DNA from: Micrococcus flavus
GTDB taxonomy: Bacteria > Actinomycetota > Actinomycetes > Actinomycetales > Micrococcaceae
Length of the DNA: 64,000 nt
Reading direction: 5' to 3'
NCBI RefSeq assembly: GCF_014204815.1
Contig: NZ_JACHMC010000001.1
Span: 620,001 to 684,000, forward strand
The position numbers were made by a program, and so were the translations under genes. Of this stretch, positions 23,482 through 32,161 are shown piece after piece (positions within the stretch are counted from its first letter, which is position 1; each line of letters begins with the position of its first letter). The notes under the pieces are model-generated. The model was given only the letters and a program-made list of their open reading frames with translations, was not told the origin of the DNA and ran no database searches.

Positions 23482-26196
23482 GTGACCGACCCCAGCCCTG
23501 CCCCGCACCCGCCCGTCGGCGGCGCACCGGGAGGCCGCCCGCCCGGCCGTCCCCGCCGCAGCCCCCTGCGCGATTACACCGTCGTGCTGTGGTTCGTGGC
23601 CGCCGCCGTCGTCTCCCTGGTCCACCGCTGGGTGCCGGAGTCCACGTGGTTCATGGTCCACCTGGTGGTCCTCGGCGCGCTCACGCACTCGATGCTCGTG
23701 TGGAGCCGCCACTTCTCCCGCGCCCTGCTGAAGACCCGCCACGACGGGCGGGACGACCGCCGCCAGAACGCCCGCCTGCTCACGCTGCTGGTCGGCTCCG
23801 TCGCCGTGTTCGTCGGCGTCCCCACCTCCACCTGGCCGCTCGTCGTGGCGGGCGGGGCCGTCGTCGCGGCGGCGGTGCTCTGGCACGGCGCGAGCCTGCT
23901 GGCCCAGCTGCGCCGCGCCCTGCCCGGCCGGTTCCGCGGGACCATCCGCTACTACCTCGCCGCCGCGGCGTGGCTGCCCGTGGGCGTGACCTTCGGCGTG
24001 CTGCTGGCCCGGGGGCTGGGGGAGCAGTGGCACGCCCGCCTCCTCGTGGCGCACACGCTGACCATGCTCCTGGGCTGGGTGGGCCTGACGGTCGTCGGCA
24101 CGCTCGTGACGTTCTGGCCCACGGTCCTGCGTGCCCGCATGGACGACCGCGCCGAGGGCGCCGCTGCCCGGGTGTTCGTGCCGCTGAACGTGGCCGTCGC
24201 CGTGATCGCGGCCGCCGCGCTCGCGGGCTGGACCGCCGTGGCCGTGACCGCGCTGGCGGTCTACCTCGTCCTGGTGCTGTGGTGGGGCCGCACCCTGCTC
24301 GCGCCGCTGCGCGCCAAGCCGCCGCGCGAGTTCGCGCCCGCCTCGATCGGCGCGGCCCTGGTCTGGTTCGTGGTCGCCGCCGCCCTGACGGGCTGGCTCG
24401 TGCTGACCTCCGACGACGGCTCGATCGCCCGGAACTACCCGGGCCTGGCCGTCTTCTGGGTGGGCGGATTCGTCCTCCAGCTGCTCACGGGCGCCCTGAG
24501 CTACCTGCTGCCCGCGGCCATCGGCGGCGGGCCCCGCGTCGTCCGCGCCTCGGCCCGCTGGTTCGACCGCTTCGCCGCGCTGCGCCTCACCGTGATCAAC
24601 GGCGGCCTGCTGCTGTGGCTGCTGCCGCTGCCCAGCTGGGCGCGCGTGGTCCTCTCCTCCACGGTGATGCTCGCGTTCCTCGCGTTCGTCCTGCTCATGG
24701 TCCGGGGCATCCGCGCCGCCGTCGCCGAGCGCCGGCGGGCCGCGGCGGGGGAGCCGGCCGCCGCGTTCGAGCGGCCCCGCGCCCTCACCCGCGCGGGGCT
24801 CACGTCCGGCATCGCCGTGCTGGCGGTGGCGACCGCGCTCGGCCTCGCCGTCGCGCAGACGCTGGGCGCGTCCGGCGCCGCGGAGACGGGGACGAGCTCC
24901 GCCGTCGCCGCGACGGGCGAGACCGTGGAGGTGACCGTCCAGGCGAAGGACATGCGGTTCCTCCCGGACACCATCCACGCCGACGCCGGGGACCGCGTGG
25001 TCGTGACCGTGGAGAACGCGGACCCGGAGATGGTCCACGACCTCACCATCGCGGGCCAGACCACCCCGCGCCTGGACCCCGGTCAGTCCGCCGTGCTCGA
25101 CCTCGGCGTGGTCGGCGCGTCCACGCAGGGGTGGTGCAGCATCGTCGGCCACCGGCAGCAGGGGATGGTGCTCGACCTCGTCGTCGCGGGCGCGGAGGGC
25201 GACGACGCCGGCCACGGCGCCCACCACGCGGCGGACGACCCGGCCGCGGACCCCGCCGCCGCGCGGACCGCCTACGACCCGCAGACCCCGCTCACCCGCA
25301 CGGTGGACGCGACCGCGCCGGAGACCCCCGCGGAGGTCGACCACCGATTCACCATCACCACCCGCGACGAGGACGTGGAGGTCGCCCCGGGCGTGTGGCA
25401 GACGCGCTGGCCGTTCGAGGGCGGTCCCGACGGCGCCCCCGACCCCGGCGGCAGCCTCGGCCCCACGATCCGCGGCAAGGTGGGCGACACCTTCGAGGTG
25501 ACGTTCGTGAACGAGGGCACGATGGCCCACTCGATCGACTTCCATGCCTCAGAGGTGGCCCCGGACGAGGCCATGCGCAGCATCGCCCCGGGCGAGCGCC
25601 TCGTCTACCGGTTCACGGCGAACCGCTCCGGGGCGTGGCTGTACCACTGCGGCACCATGCCCATGACCGCGCACATCGCCGCCGGCATGCACGGCGCGGT
25701 GATCATCGACCCGCCGGACCTCGAGCCCGTGGACCGCGAGTACGTGCTCGTGCAGTCCGAGGTCTATGTGCAGCCCGGCACAGGAGAGTCGGCCGACGCC
25801 GCCGCGCCCGTGGACGCCGCCGGCGCCCAGACCTGGGACCCGGACATGGTGGTGTGGAACGGGATCGCGGACCAATACGCGCAACGTCCGCTGACCGCGC
25901 GCACCGGCGAGCGCGTGCGCTTCTGGGTGGTGGCGGCCGGCCCGAACCAGGGCACGAGCTTCCACATCGTGGGCGCGCAGTTCGACACGGTCTACGCCGA
26001 GGGTGCCTACCGCCTCCGGCGGGGCCGGGACGCCTTCGGCACCGAGAACGGCGGGGCACAGGCGCTCGACGTCGCCGTCGCGCAGGGCGGCTTCGTCGAG
26101 ACCGTGTTCGCCGAGCCGGGGCACTACGTGATGGTGGACCACGCCATGGTCAACGCCGAGCGCGGTGCCCGGGGGATCGTGGCCGTCACGGACTGA
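23482..26196 (+). CDS. Membrane-anchored fusion: multi-helix membrane module + cupredoxin + copper nitrite reductase (NirK-type)
   Basis: 904 residues. Residues about 28-440 form roughly a dozen membrane helices with histidines (THSMLVWSRHFSRAL, VAHTLTMLLGWVGL), similar to NnrS/heme-copper-oxidase-like modules. A cupredoxin follows with a full type-1 copper set His 519, Cys 552, His 557, Met 562. The C-terminal two-domain copper oxidase has type-1 ligands His 683, Cys 723, His 731, Met 736 and type-2 ligands His 688, His 722, His 828, as in NirK, which reduces nitrite to nitric oxide outside the membrane. The cupredoxin probably delivers electrons. GTG 23482 has no ribosome site and may depend on the upstream ORF. 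The family call rests on the ligand spacing. Confidence 0.8.
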   Translation: MTDPSPAPHPPVGGAPGGRPPGRPRRSPLRDYTVVLWFVAAAVVSLVHRWVPESTWFMVHLVVLGALTHSMLVWSRHFSRALLKTRHDGRDDRRQNARLLTLLVGSVAVFVGVPTSTWPLVVAGGAVVAAAVLWHGASLLAQLRRALPGRFRGTIRYYLAAAAWLPVGVTFGVLLARGLGEQWHARLLVAHTLTMLLGWVGLTVVGTLVTFWPTVLRARMDDRAEGAAARVFVPLNVAVAVIAAAALAGWTAVAVTALAVYLVLVLWWGRTLLAPLRAKPPREFAPASIGAALVWFVVAAALTGWLVLTSDDGSIARNYPGLAVFWVGGFVLQLLTGALSYLLPAAIGGGPRVVRASARWFDRFAALRLTVINGGLLLWLLPLPSWARVVLSSTVMLAFLAFVLLMVRGIRAAVAERRRAAAGEPAAAFERPRALTRAGLTSGIAVLAVATALGLAVAQTLGASGAAETGTSSAVAATGETVEVTVQAKDMRFLPDTIHADAGDRVVVTVENADPEMVHDLTIAGQTTPRLDPGQSAVLDLGVVGASTQGWCSIVGHRQQGMVLDLVVAGAEGDDAGHGAHHAADDPAADPAAARTAYDPQTPLTRTVDATAPETPAEVDHRFTITTRDEDVEVAPGVWQTRWPFEGGPDGAPDPGGSLGPTIRGKVGDTFEVTFVNEGTMAHSIDFHASEVAPDEAMRSIAPGERLVYRFTANRSGAWLYHCGTMPMTAHIAAGMHGAVIIDPPDLEPVDREYVLVQSEVYVQPGTGESADAAAPVDAAGAQTWDPDMVVWNGIADQYAQRPLTARTGERVRFWVVAAGPNQGTSFHIVGAQFDTVYAEGAYRLRRGRDAFGTENGGAQALDVAVAQGGFVETVFAEPGHYVMVDHAMVNAERGARGIVAVTD

Positions 26197-26214
26197 GCGT
26201 TCCCTGCGCACCCC

Positions 26215-26247
26215 CCGCGGGCCCGCGCGCGTGGTGCCGGCCCGCGG
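26215..26247 (+). terminator. Hairpin after the nirK-type gene
   Basis: CCGCGGGCC (26215-26223) pairs perfectly with GGCCCGCGG (26239-26247), 18 bases after the stop codon and just before the next promoter. No T tract. Confidence 0.55.
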
Positions 26248-26251
26248 TCGG

Positions 26252-26257
26252 TAGCGT
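26252..26257 (+). promoter_or_regulatory. Leaderless-type -10 (TAGCGT) of the ABC1 kinase gene
   Basis: TAGCGT ends 7 bases before ATG 26265. Confidence 0.5.
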
Positions 26258-26264
26258 GGGGCCC

Positions 26265-27920
26265 ATGGCCCTCCACCTGCAGCGGTACCGCGAGATCGCC
26301 CATGTCATGGCACGGAACGGCCTCATGGCCACGGCGGTGCAGGCGGGGCTGGGCCGCTGGCTGTCCCCCGAGGAGCGGGCGGTGCACCGCGGGATCGACG
26401 CCGGGGCGCGCCCCGAGCTCGTGGTCCGCACGTTCGAGGAGCTCGGCACCACCTTCGTCAAGCTCGGGCAGCTGATCTCCTCCCGGCCGGACCTGTTCCC
26501 GGAGTCCTACATCGCGGCGTTCGCCCGCCTGACGGACAACACCGCCGCCGTCCCGTTCGAGGCTGTGGCCCGCACGATCGAGGAGGACTTCGGCGCCGGC
26601 GTCGACGAGCTGTTCACCGAGTTCGACCGCCGCCCGCTGGCCACCGCCTCCGTGGGCCAGGTGCACGCGGCGCGGCTGCGGGACGGCCGCGACGTCGTCG
26701 TCAAGGTGCGCAAGCCCGGCGTGGTGGAGAAGGTGACCGCGGACCTGGAGATCCTGCGCACCCTCACCGGCAGGCTGACCCGCGCCTCGCACACCCTGGC
26801 CGACATGGACGTGCCGGCCATGGTGGACGAGTTCGACCGGTCGCTGCGCGCCGAGCTGGACTTCGTCGTGGAGGCCCGGGCGTGCGAGGAGATCGCCGCC
26901 GGCTTCACCGACACCCCCGGCGTGCGGTTCCCGTGGATCGACTGGGAGCTGACCACCTCCCGCGTGCTCACCATGCAGCGGCTGGCCGGGATGCGCGTGG
27001 ACGACCTGCCCGCCCTGGACGCCGCCGGGATCGACCGCGAGGACCTCGCCTACCGCGCCGCCGACGTGCTGCTGCGCATGGTGTTCGAGCAGGGCGTGTT
27101 CCACGCGGACCCCCACGCCGGCAACCTGTTCATCGAGCCGGACGGGACCATCGGGTTCATCGACTTCGGCTCCGTGGGCCGCATCACCCCGGCCGTGCGG
27201 GACCGCTTCGGCGGGCTGGCCATGTCCCTGGCCCAGCAGGACGTGGACGGACTCGTGCGGGCGCTGCTGGAGATCGCCCCGCCGCGCCGGGCCGTGGACC
27301 GCCGCGTGCTCCGCTCCGAGGTCGCCCGGATCGTCATGCGCCTGGACGGGCGCGACCTGCAGGACATCCGCGTGCCGCAGCTGGTCTCCGAGATCTTCGC
27401 GATCGTCCGCCGGCACCGGCTGTCCATGCCGCCGGAGCTCGTGCAGCTGTTCCGCATGCTGATCATCGTGGACGGCCTCGGGCGCCGCCTGCACCCGGGC
27501 TTCGACTACACGCGGGTGCTGGACCCGTTCGTGCTGCGCCTGGTGGGGGAGCAGCTGGACCCCCGGAGGATCGCGGGCCGGTTCGGCCGCGCCACCCTCA
27601 CCGCCGCCGAGCTGGGCCTGGACCTGCCCCGCTACCTGCGCACGCTCATGGAGCGCGTCGAGGACGGCGGGGTGGACATCAACGTGCGGACCAGCGAGCT
27701 GGAGCCCCTCGTCACGCGCGTCGAGCGCACCGGCGACCGCGTGGTGGCCGCCATGGTGGTGGCCGCCATGATCACGGGCGGCACCAACGTGCTCGTGGCC
27801 TACAAGGACCGGCTCGGCCCGTTCGCCGCGCCCGTGGTCGCCGCCGGCGGCGCCGCCCTCACCACCGGCAGCGCCTACCTGGCGTGGATCAGCCGGCCGC
27901 GGCGTCGGCCGCGCCGTTGA
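26265..27920 (+). CDS. ABC1/UbiB (AarF)-family atypical kinase
   Basis: 551-residue protein-kinase-like ATPase. The family KxGQ motif is FVKLGQLISSRPDLFPESY, the alanine-rich loop is ATASVGQVHAARL, the nucleotide Lys lies in VVVKVRKPGV, and the catalytic and metal loops are FHADPHAGNLFI and IGFIDFGSVG. Two C-terminal hydrophobic helices (VVAAMVVAAMITGGTNVLVA and the segment after residue 520) anchor it in the membrane. Relatives promote synthesis of ubiquinone or other isoprenoid lipids, here probably menaquinone-linked. ATG 26265 is leaderless. Confidence 0.85.
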   Translation: MALHLQRYREIAHVMARNGLMATAVQAGLGRWLSPEERAVHRGIDAGARPELVVRTFEELGTTFVKLGQLISSRPDLFPESYIAAFARLTDNTAAVPFEAVARTIEEDFGAGVDELFTEFDRRPLATASVGQVHAARLRDGRDVVVKVRKPGVVEKVTADLEILRTLTGRLTRASHTLADMDVPAMVDEFDRSLRAELDFVVEARACEEIAAGFTDTPGVRFPWIDWELTTSRVLTMQRLAGMRVDDLPALDAAGIDREDLAYRAADVLLRMVFEQGVFHADPHAGNLFIEPDGTIGFIDFGSVGRITPAVRDRFGGLAMSLAQQDVDGLVRALLEIAPPRRAVDRRVLRSEVARIVMRLDGRDLQDIRVPQLVSEIFAIVRRHRLSMPPELVQLFRMLIIVDGLGRRLHPGFDYTRVLDPFVLRLVGEQLDPRRIAGRFGRATLTAAELGLDLPRYLRTLMERVEDGGVDINVRTSELEPLVTRVERTGDRVVAAMVVAAMITGGTNVLVAYKDRLGPFAAPVVAAGGAALTTGSAYLAWISRPRRRPRR

Positions 27921-27932
27921 ACAGCACCGGGC

Positions 27933-28454
27933 TCACACCCCGTAGGACCAGCCGTCCACCAGCCCGCGGGCGTAGGCGGCCTGGCCGAGGTGGATCGCGG
28001 CGTCGTCGATGATGCTCACGAGCCGCACCCCGCGGGTCACCGGGGGCGTGTAGGACGGGTCGACGACGTCGTCCAGCTCGTCGTCCGAGAGCGTGGCCAC
28101 GTACGCTACGAGGGCCGCGACGCACGCCTCGAGGTGCGCGCCGAGCGCGGCGACGTCGGTGACGCGCAGCGCCCGGACGGCGTCGACGTCGTCCCCGAAG
28201 CCGAAGTCGTTCGACTCCCGGTCCACCCCGAGGCGCGCCGCCCAGTCTCCGGCGGCCCACACGGTCCGCTCGCCGCTGAGCGCGGAGGTCTGCACGTCCA
28301 TCTGCCGGGCCGCGTGCCACAGCAGCCAGGCGATCGAGTTCGCGCGGTCCCCGGGCAGGGTGTGGGCGGCCTCGGGGGTGAGCCCGTCCAGCACGGGGCG
28401 GGCCAGGTCCAGGGGACGGCGGGCGGCGTCGGTCAGCAGAGCGCGGGTGTCCAT
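27933..28454 (-). CDS. DinB/mycothiol-transferase-like (DUF664) protein
   Basis: 173-residue four-helix DinB-fold protein. Metal-binding histidines appear in LLWHAARQMDVQ and IDDAAIHLGQAAYARG, the third ligand of the triad probably nearby. GDRANSIAWLLWHAARQ is typical of the actinobacterial DUF664 branch, members of which use mycothiol as cofactor. ATG 28454 chosen. It ends 12 bases from the convergent ABC1 gene. The specific reaction is unknown. Confidence 0.75.
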   Translation of the reverse strand: MDTRALLTDAARRPLDLARPVLDGLTPEAAHTLPGDRANSIAWLLWHAARQMDVQTSALSGERTVWAAGDWAARLGVDRESNDFGFGDDVDAVRALRVTDVAALGAHLEACVAALVAYVATLSDDELDDVVDPSYTPPVTRGVRLVSIIDDAAIHLGQAAYARGLVDGWSYGV

Positions 28455-28608
28455 GCCCCCATGCTCGCGCGCCGGCCGGGGGTCGGGCCAGCCCCCTTGC
28501 GGGGCGGGCACTAGGCTGGCCGGGTCCGCGGCGCCCGCACGTCCCCACGACGCCGGCCCGCGTCCGCCGTCCGGTGCCGCCGCCCCCACCCCGTCAGGAG
28601 TTCCCGCC

Positions 28609-28983
28609 GTGACCGACCAGCCCACCGCCGACGCCCTCCCGCTCTGCCCCGCGTGCGGTGAGGACTTCACGTACGAGTCCGGCGCCCTGCTGACCTGCCC
28701 GATGTGCGGACACGAGTGGTCCCCATCCGCTGACGGGGACGCCGCCGACGAGGCGGGCGCGGTCGCCGAGGTGCGCGACGCCGTCGGGAACGCGCTCGAG
28801 GACGGGTGTGACGTGACGATCGCCAAGGACCTCAAGGTGAAGGGTGGGGCCACCATCAAGTCCGGCACCAAGGTGCGTGGCATCCGCCTGCTGGAGTCGC
28901 CCGTGGACGGGCACGACATCAGCGCGAAGGTCCCCGGCCAGGGGCAGATGTACCTCAAGTCCTCCGTGGTGAAGCGGGCCTGA
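28609..28983 (+). CDS. yjdM: YjdM (PhnA-like) zinc-ribbon protein
   Basis: 124 residues. An N-terminal zinc ribbon, LPLCPACGEDFTYESGALLT followed by CPMCGHEW, supplies four cysteines. An acidic linker leads to the conserved C-terminal domain (DVTIAKDLKVKGGATIKSGT, KVRGIRLL, DGHDISAKVPGQGQMYLKS). The family was once named alkylphosphonate uptake protein, but its function is not settled. GTG 28609 is preceded by CAGGAG at good distance. Confidence 0.85.
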   Translation: MTDQPTADALPLCPACGEDFTYESGALLTCPMCGHEWSPSADGDAADEAGAVAEVRDAVGNALEDGCDVTIAKDLKVKGGATIKSGTKVRGIRLLESPVDGHDISAKVPGQGQMYLKSSVVKRA

Positions 28984-28992
28984 TCGGAGCGC

Positions 28993-29442
28993 TCAGTCCC
29001 TGCCCGGGCGACGTCGGGCCTGCTTGACCTCGGACCGCTGCCGTTTGGCCTGCAGCCGTCGCCGCTGGGAGCCGCGGGTGGGCTTCGTCGCCCGCCGGGG
29101 GACCTCCGGCGTGAGCGCCTCCCGCAGCAGCGCGGCCAGACGCTCGCGGGCGGCCACCCGGTTGCGGCGCTGGGCGCGGTGCTCGGCGGCGTCCACCTGC
29201 AGCACGGTTCCCGCCAGGCGCGGGGCGAGGACGGCCAGGGCGCGGGCCCGCTGGGTGTCGGTGAGCGCCGTCGTCGTGCCGAGGTCCAGGCTCAGCTGGA
29301 CCCGGGAATCGGCGGTGTTGACGCCCTGGCCGCCGGGGCCGGAGGCGTGGGAGAACCGCTCGGCGAGCTCGGCGGCGGGGACCGTCAGGCCGCGCGGCGC
29401 GCCGGGCCCGGGCGGGACACGCAGATCGCCCAGGTCAGCCAT
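28993..29442 (-). CDS. arfB: Alternative ribosome-rescue factor ArfB (peptidyl-tRNA hydrolase)
   Basis: 149-residue release-factor-like protein. The GGQ motif is seen in FSHASGPGGQGVNTADSRVQ, where it catalyses peptidyl-tRNA hydrolysis in stalled ribosomes, and the C-terminal tail is very basic (GSQRRRLQAKRQRSEVKQAR), which in ArfB inserts into the empty mRNA channel. It lacks the stop-codon recognition domain of RF1/RF2, in keeping with its length. Convergent with yjdM; ends 10 bases away. Confidence 0.9.
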   Translation of the reverse strand: MADLGDLRVPPGPGAPRGLTVPAAELAERFSHASGPGGQGVNTADSRVQLSLDLGTTTALTDTQRARALAVLAPRLAGTVLQVDAAEHRAQRRNRVAARERLAALLREALTPEVPRRATKPTRGSQRRRLQAKRQRSEVKQARRRPGRD

Positions 29443-29463
29443 CCCGGCCGTCCTGCCGCCCGC

Positions 29464-30075
29464 TCATCCCGCGCCTCCCCCGTCCGCACCCGCCAGCAGG
29501 TCCGCGATCACCGCGCGGATCGAGGCCAGGTGGGGGATGACCGGACCCACGGTGACCCCGCCGGACGAGAGGGCCAGGCCGGGCGTGCCGGTCACCCCGG
29601 CGGCGCGGGCGTCCTCCGTGGCGGAGATCAGGGCCGGCTGGTGGTCGCCGGCCATGTCCTGGGCCCAGCGGTGCAGGTCCAGGCCGTCCACCTGCTGGGC
29701 CACGAGGGCCAGGTGCCGCGGGGTCACGTAGCCGGAGTTCTCCTCGCGCTGGGTCAGGAGGAACACCTGGACGAACTCCCAGAGCCGATCCTGCGCAGCG
29801 GCGGCCGCAGTGGCCGCGTGCTGGAGCACGAACACGTCCGGGTTCTCCGTGGTGGTGGCCAGGGGCCGGAACCGCACCGCCAGGGTCCCGGCGCGGACCT
29901 CCTCGGCCAGCAGGTCCTTGAGTGCGGTGAGGGCGAAGGCCTTCGAGGAGGGGCACTGCAGGTCGGCCCAGAAGGTCAGCGTGACGGGGGCGTCGGCGTC
30001 GCCGATCCGCTCCCCGTGCTGGTCCAGGCCGGCGGCGGTGGCGTCCAGATGGTCGGTGATCTCCTGCAGGGCCAT
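29464..30075 (-). CDS. DsbA-family thioredoxin-fold protein with CPSS site
   Basis: 203-residue DsbA-like protein, with no signal peptide, so probably cytoplasmic. TLTFWADLQCPSSKAFALTA holds the active site, where the usual CxxC is reduced to one cysteine (CPSS), and GVTGTPGLAL has the cis-proline of thioredoxin folds. A mono-thiol site fits reduction of mixed disulfides with mycothiol or a non-redox role. ATG 30075 chosen; ATG 30084 is three codons earlier. It is divergent from the serine hydrolase gene with only 38 bases between. Confidence 0.75.
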   Translation of the reverse strand: MALQEITDHLDATAAGLDQHGERIGDADAPVTLTFWADLQCPSSKAFALTALKDLLAEEVRAGTLAVRFRPLATTTENPDVFVLQHAATAAAAAQDRLWEFVQVFLLTQREENSGYVTPRHLALVAQQVDGLDLHRWAQDMAGDHQPALISATEDARAAGVTGTPGLALSSGGVTVGPVIPHLASIRAVIADLLAGADGGGAG

Positions 30076-30100
30076 GGGCCCCATTGTGCCCGCCGCGGCC

Positions 30101-30106
30101 TAGGCT
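30101..30106 (+). promoter_or_regulatory. Leaderless-type -10 (TAGGCT)
   Basis: TAGGCT ends 7 bases before ATG 30114. Confidence 0.5.
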
Positions 30107-30113
30107 GGCGGCC

Positions 30114-31580
30114 ATGACCCAGACCACATCCGCCTCCGGCGCCCCCACCCGTCCGAGCCTCGAGCAGCTGCGGGACCTCGCCCCGTCCCTGTCCCGCTGG
30201 CTCGCCACCCAGGTGGAGGTGCGCCAGGTGCCCGGCGCGCAGGTGGCCGTGCGCCTCGGCGACGAGCTGGTGCTCTCCGAGGCGTTCGGCGAGGCGGACC
30301 AGGCCGTCGGGGAGGCGCTCACCACCGAGCACCTGTTCCGGGTGGCCAGCCACTCCAAGACCTTCACAGCGGTCGCCGTGCTGCAGCTCGTGGAGGCCGG
30401 CCGTCTCCGCCTGGACGACACCGTCGGCGACCTGCTCGAGGACTACGCGGACACCCCGCTGGCCGAGGCCACCGTCCGTGAGCTGCTCAGCCACACCTCC
30501 GGTGCGATCCGTGACGGCGTGGACGCCGACTTCTGGCAGCTGGACCGGCCCTTCCCGGACACCGAGGCCCTGCGGGAGGTGGTGGCCGAGCACGGCGCCA
30601 CGTACGCCCCGCAGGAGCACTTCAAGTACTCGAACATCGGCTACGGCGTCCTGGGCGCGATCATCGAGCGCCTCACGGGCGCCGACGACGTCTCCCACGT
30701 GAGCACCGCGGTGCTCGAGCCGCTCGGCCTGGAGCGGACCAGCCCGGAGCTCGCCGACGCCCGGGACAGCGCCCCGGACGACGACGGCGCCGACGCGCCG
30801 CGCCTCGTCACCGGCCACTCGCGCCCGCACGGCCGGGACCGGGCCCGCGTCACCGTCGGCAACCCGACCACCGGCGCCCTGGCCGCGGCCACCGGGTTCG
30901 TCTCCACGGCGGAGGAGCTCAGCCGGTTCTTCGCCTCCCTCGCCCTGGGGCAGGGCGGGCTGCTCACCGACCGCGCTCTGCGCCTCATGCACCGGGCCGA
31001 GTCGAGCTTCCGGCGCGGGACCGGCACGGGCACGTACGGCCTCGGCCTGATCGGCATCACGGTGGGGGAGCGGCGTCTCGTGGGCCACTCCGGGGGCTTC
31101 CCGGGGCAGATCACCCGCACCCTCGTGGACCCGGACACGGCCCTCACCGTCTGCGTGCTCACCAACGCGGTGGACGGCCCCGCGGACGCGCTCGCCGTGG
31201 GCCTGGTGCAGCTGATCGACCTGCTCACCCGGCCCGCCGCGGACTGGCAGGCCCTGCCCGCCGGCGTCACCGAGGAGGACCTGCGGCGCCTGACCGGCCG
31301 CTACGGCAACCTCTGGGGCGAGACGGACATCGTGGCCGGCGGCGGCCGTCTGGTCATGCTCGACCCCGTCACCCCCGGACCGCTGGACGCGGCCCAGGAG
31401 CTGCGCGCCCTGGACGCCACCACGCTGCGCGTGGAGGACACGGACGGCTTCGGCGCCTCCGGCGAGCGGATCCCGTTCGAGGTCGACGACGACGGCCGGG
31501 TCACCCGGATGCGCGTCACCGGCGTCAGCAGCTGGCCCGAGGAACAGCACCGCGCCGGTGGCCGGGCCGACGGGAACTGA
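30114..31580 (+). CDS. Serine hydrolase of the beta-lactamase/AmpC-like (class C) family
   Basis: 488-residue esterase/peptidase-type member of the beta-lactamase-related family. The catalytic SxxK is SHSK (in FRVASHSKTFTAVAVLQL), the YxN motif is YSN (FKYSNIGYGVLG), and the third box is HSG (GHSGGFPGQITRTL), where KTG is usual in true beta-lactamases. No signal peptide, so likely cytoplasmic and not a resistance enzyme. The C-terminal 130 residues form a lipocalin-like beta domain. Leaderless ATG 30114. Confidence 0.8.
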   Translation: MTQTTSASGAPTRPSLEQLRDLAPSLSRWLATQVEVRQVPGAQVAVRLGDELVLSEAFGEADQAVGEALTTEHLFRVASHSKTFTAVAVLQLVEAGRLRLDDTVGDLLEDYADTPLAEATVRELLSHTSGAIRDGVDADFWQLDRPFPDTEALREVVAEHGATYAPQEHFKYSNIGYGVLGAIIERLTGADDVSHVSTAVLEPLGLERTSPELADARDSAPDDDGADAPRLVTGHSRPHGRDRARVTVGNPTTGALAAATGFVSTAEELSRFFASLALGQGGLLTDRALRLMHRAESSFRRGTGTGTYGLGLIGITVGERRLVGHSGGFPGQITRTLVDPDTALTVCVLTNAVDGPADALAVGLVQLIDLLTRPAADWQALPAGVTEEDLRRLTGRYGNLWGETDIVAGGGRLVMLDPVTPGPLDAAQELRALDATTLRVEDTDGFGASGERIPFEVDDDGRVTRMRVTGVSSWPEEQHRAGGRADGN

Positions 31581-31612
31581 CCCGCCGAGCACTCCCGTGT
31601 CCGGCTGCGGTC

Positions 31613-31618
31613 TACCGT
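31613..31618 (+). promoter_or_regulatory. Leaderless-type -10 (TACCGT)
   Basis: TACCGT ends 6 bases before ATG 31625. Confidence 0.5.
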
Positions 31619-31624
31619 AGGGGC

Positions 31625-32161
31625 ATGGATCTCGTCGATCGGGGCGCACAGCCGCCCACGCCCGGACGGCTCGTCGTCGTGTGCGGACTGCCGGGCACCG
31701 GGAAGACGACCCTCGCCCGGGCCCTCGTGCGGGCGCGCGGCGGCGCCCACCTGCGGGTGGACGCCGTGGAGACGCCCTTCACGGCGGCGGGCGTCGACGT
31801 CGGGCCGCTCGGCTACGCCGCGGTGCGCGCGCTCGCGGCGGGCAACCTGCCACTGGGCACGGACGTCGTGGTGGACCTCGTGGACCCCCTTCCGGAGACC
31901 CGTCGTCTCTGGTCCTCGCTCGCAGCGGAGACGGGCGCGCCACTGACGGTCCTGGAGTGCGTCCTCCCGGGCGAGCCCGAGCACCGGCGGCGGGTCCAGG
32001 CCCGCGTCCCCGACCTCCCCGGACAGACCGTGCCCTCCTGGCCGGAGGTCGTCGGCCGGGAGTACGTGCCGTGGGACGAGGTCCGCGACGGGCCGCGCAC
32101 CGAGGTGGAGACGACCGACGAAGGGCGTGCCCTGCGCGTCGCCCTGGAGGCCCTGCGATGA
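31625..32161 (+). CDS. AAA/P-loop kinase-like protein
   Basis: 178-residue small P-loop protein. Walker A is CGLPGTGKTTLARAL near the N terminus; VDAVETPF and TDVVVDLVDPLPETRRLW follow, as in zeta-toxin-like or chloramphenicol-phosphotransferase-like kinases that phosphorylate small molecules. A Walker B in the strict sense is unclear. Its stop overlaps the start of the SDR gene (ATGA), so the two are co-translated. Substrate unknown. Confidence 0.7.
   Translation: MDLVDRGAQPPTPGRLVVVCGLPGTGKTTLARALVRARGGAHLRVDAVETPFTAAGVDVGPLGYAAVRALAAGNLPLGTDVVVDLVDPLPETRRLWSSLAAETGAPLTVLECVLPGEPEHRRRVQARVPDLPGQTVPSWPEVVGREYVPWDEVRDGPRTEVETTDEGRALRVALEALR

Noticed and set aside
23589-27920. A 1443-codon plus-strand frame covering the nitrite reductase and the kinase
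   Set aside because: The first 890 codons are Arg/Pro/Gly-rich shadow of the nirK-type gene; only the last 552 codons (ABC1 kinase) are real.
30114-31580. Antibiotic-resistance beta-lactamase
   Set aside because: It lacks a signal peptide and the KTG box (HSG instead), typical of cytoplasmic esterase-like relatives.
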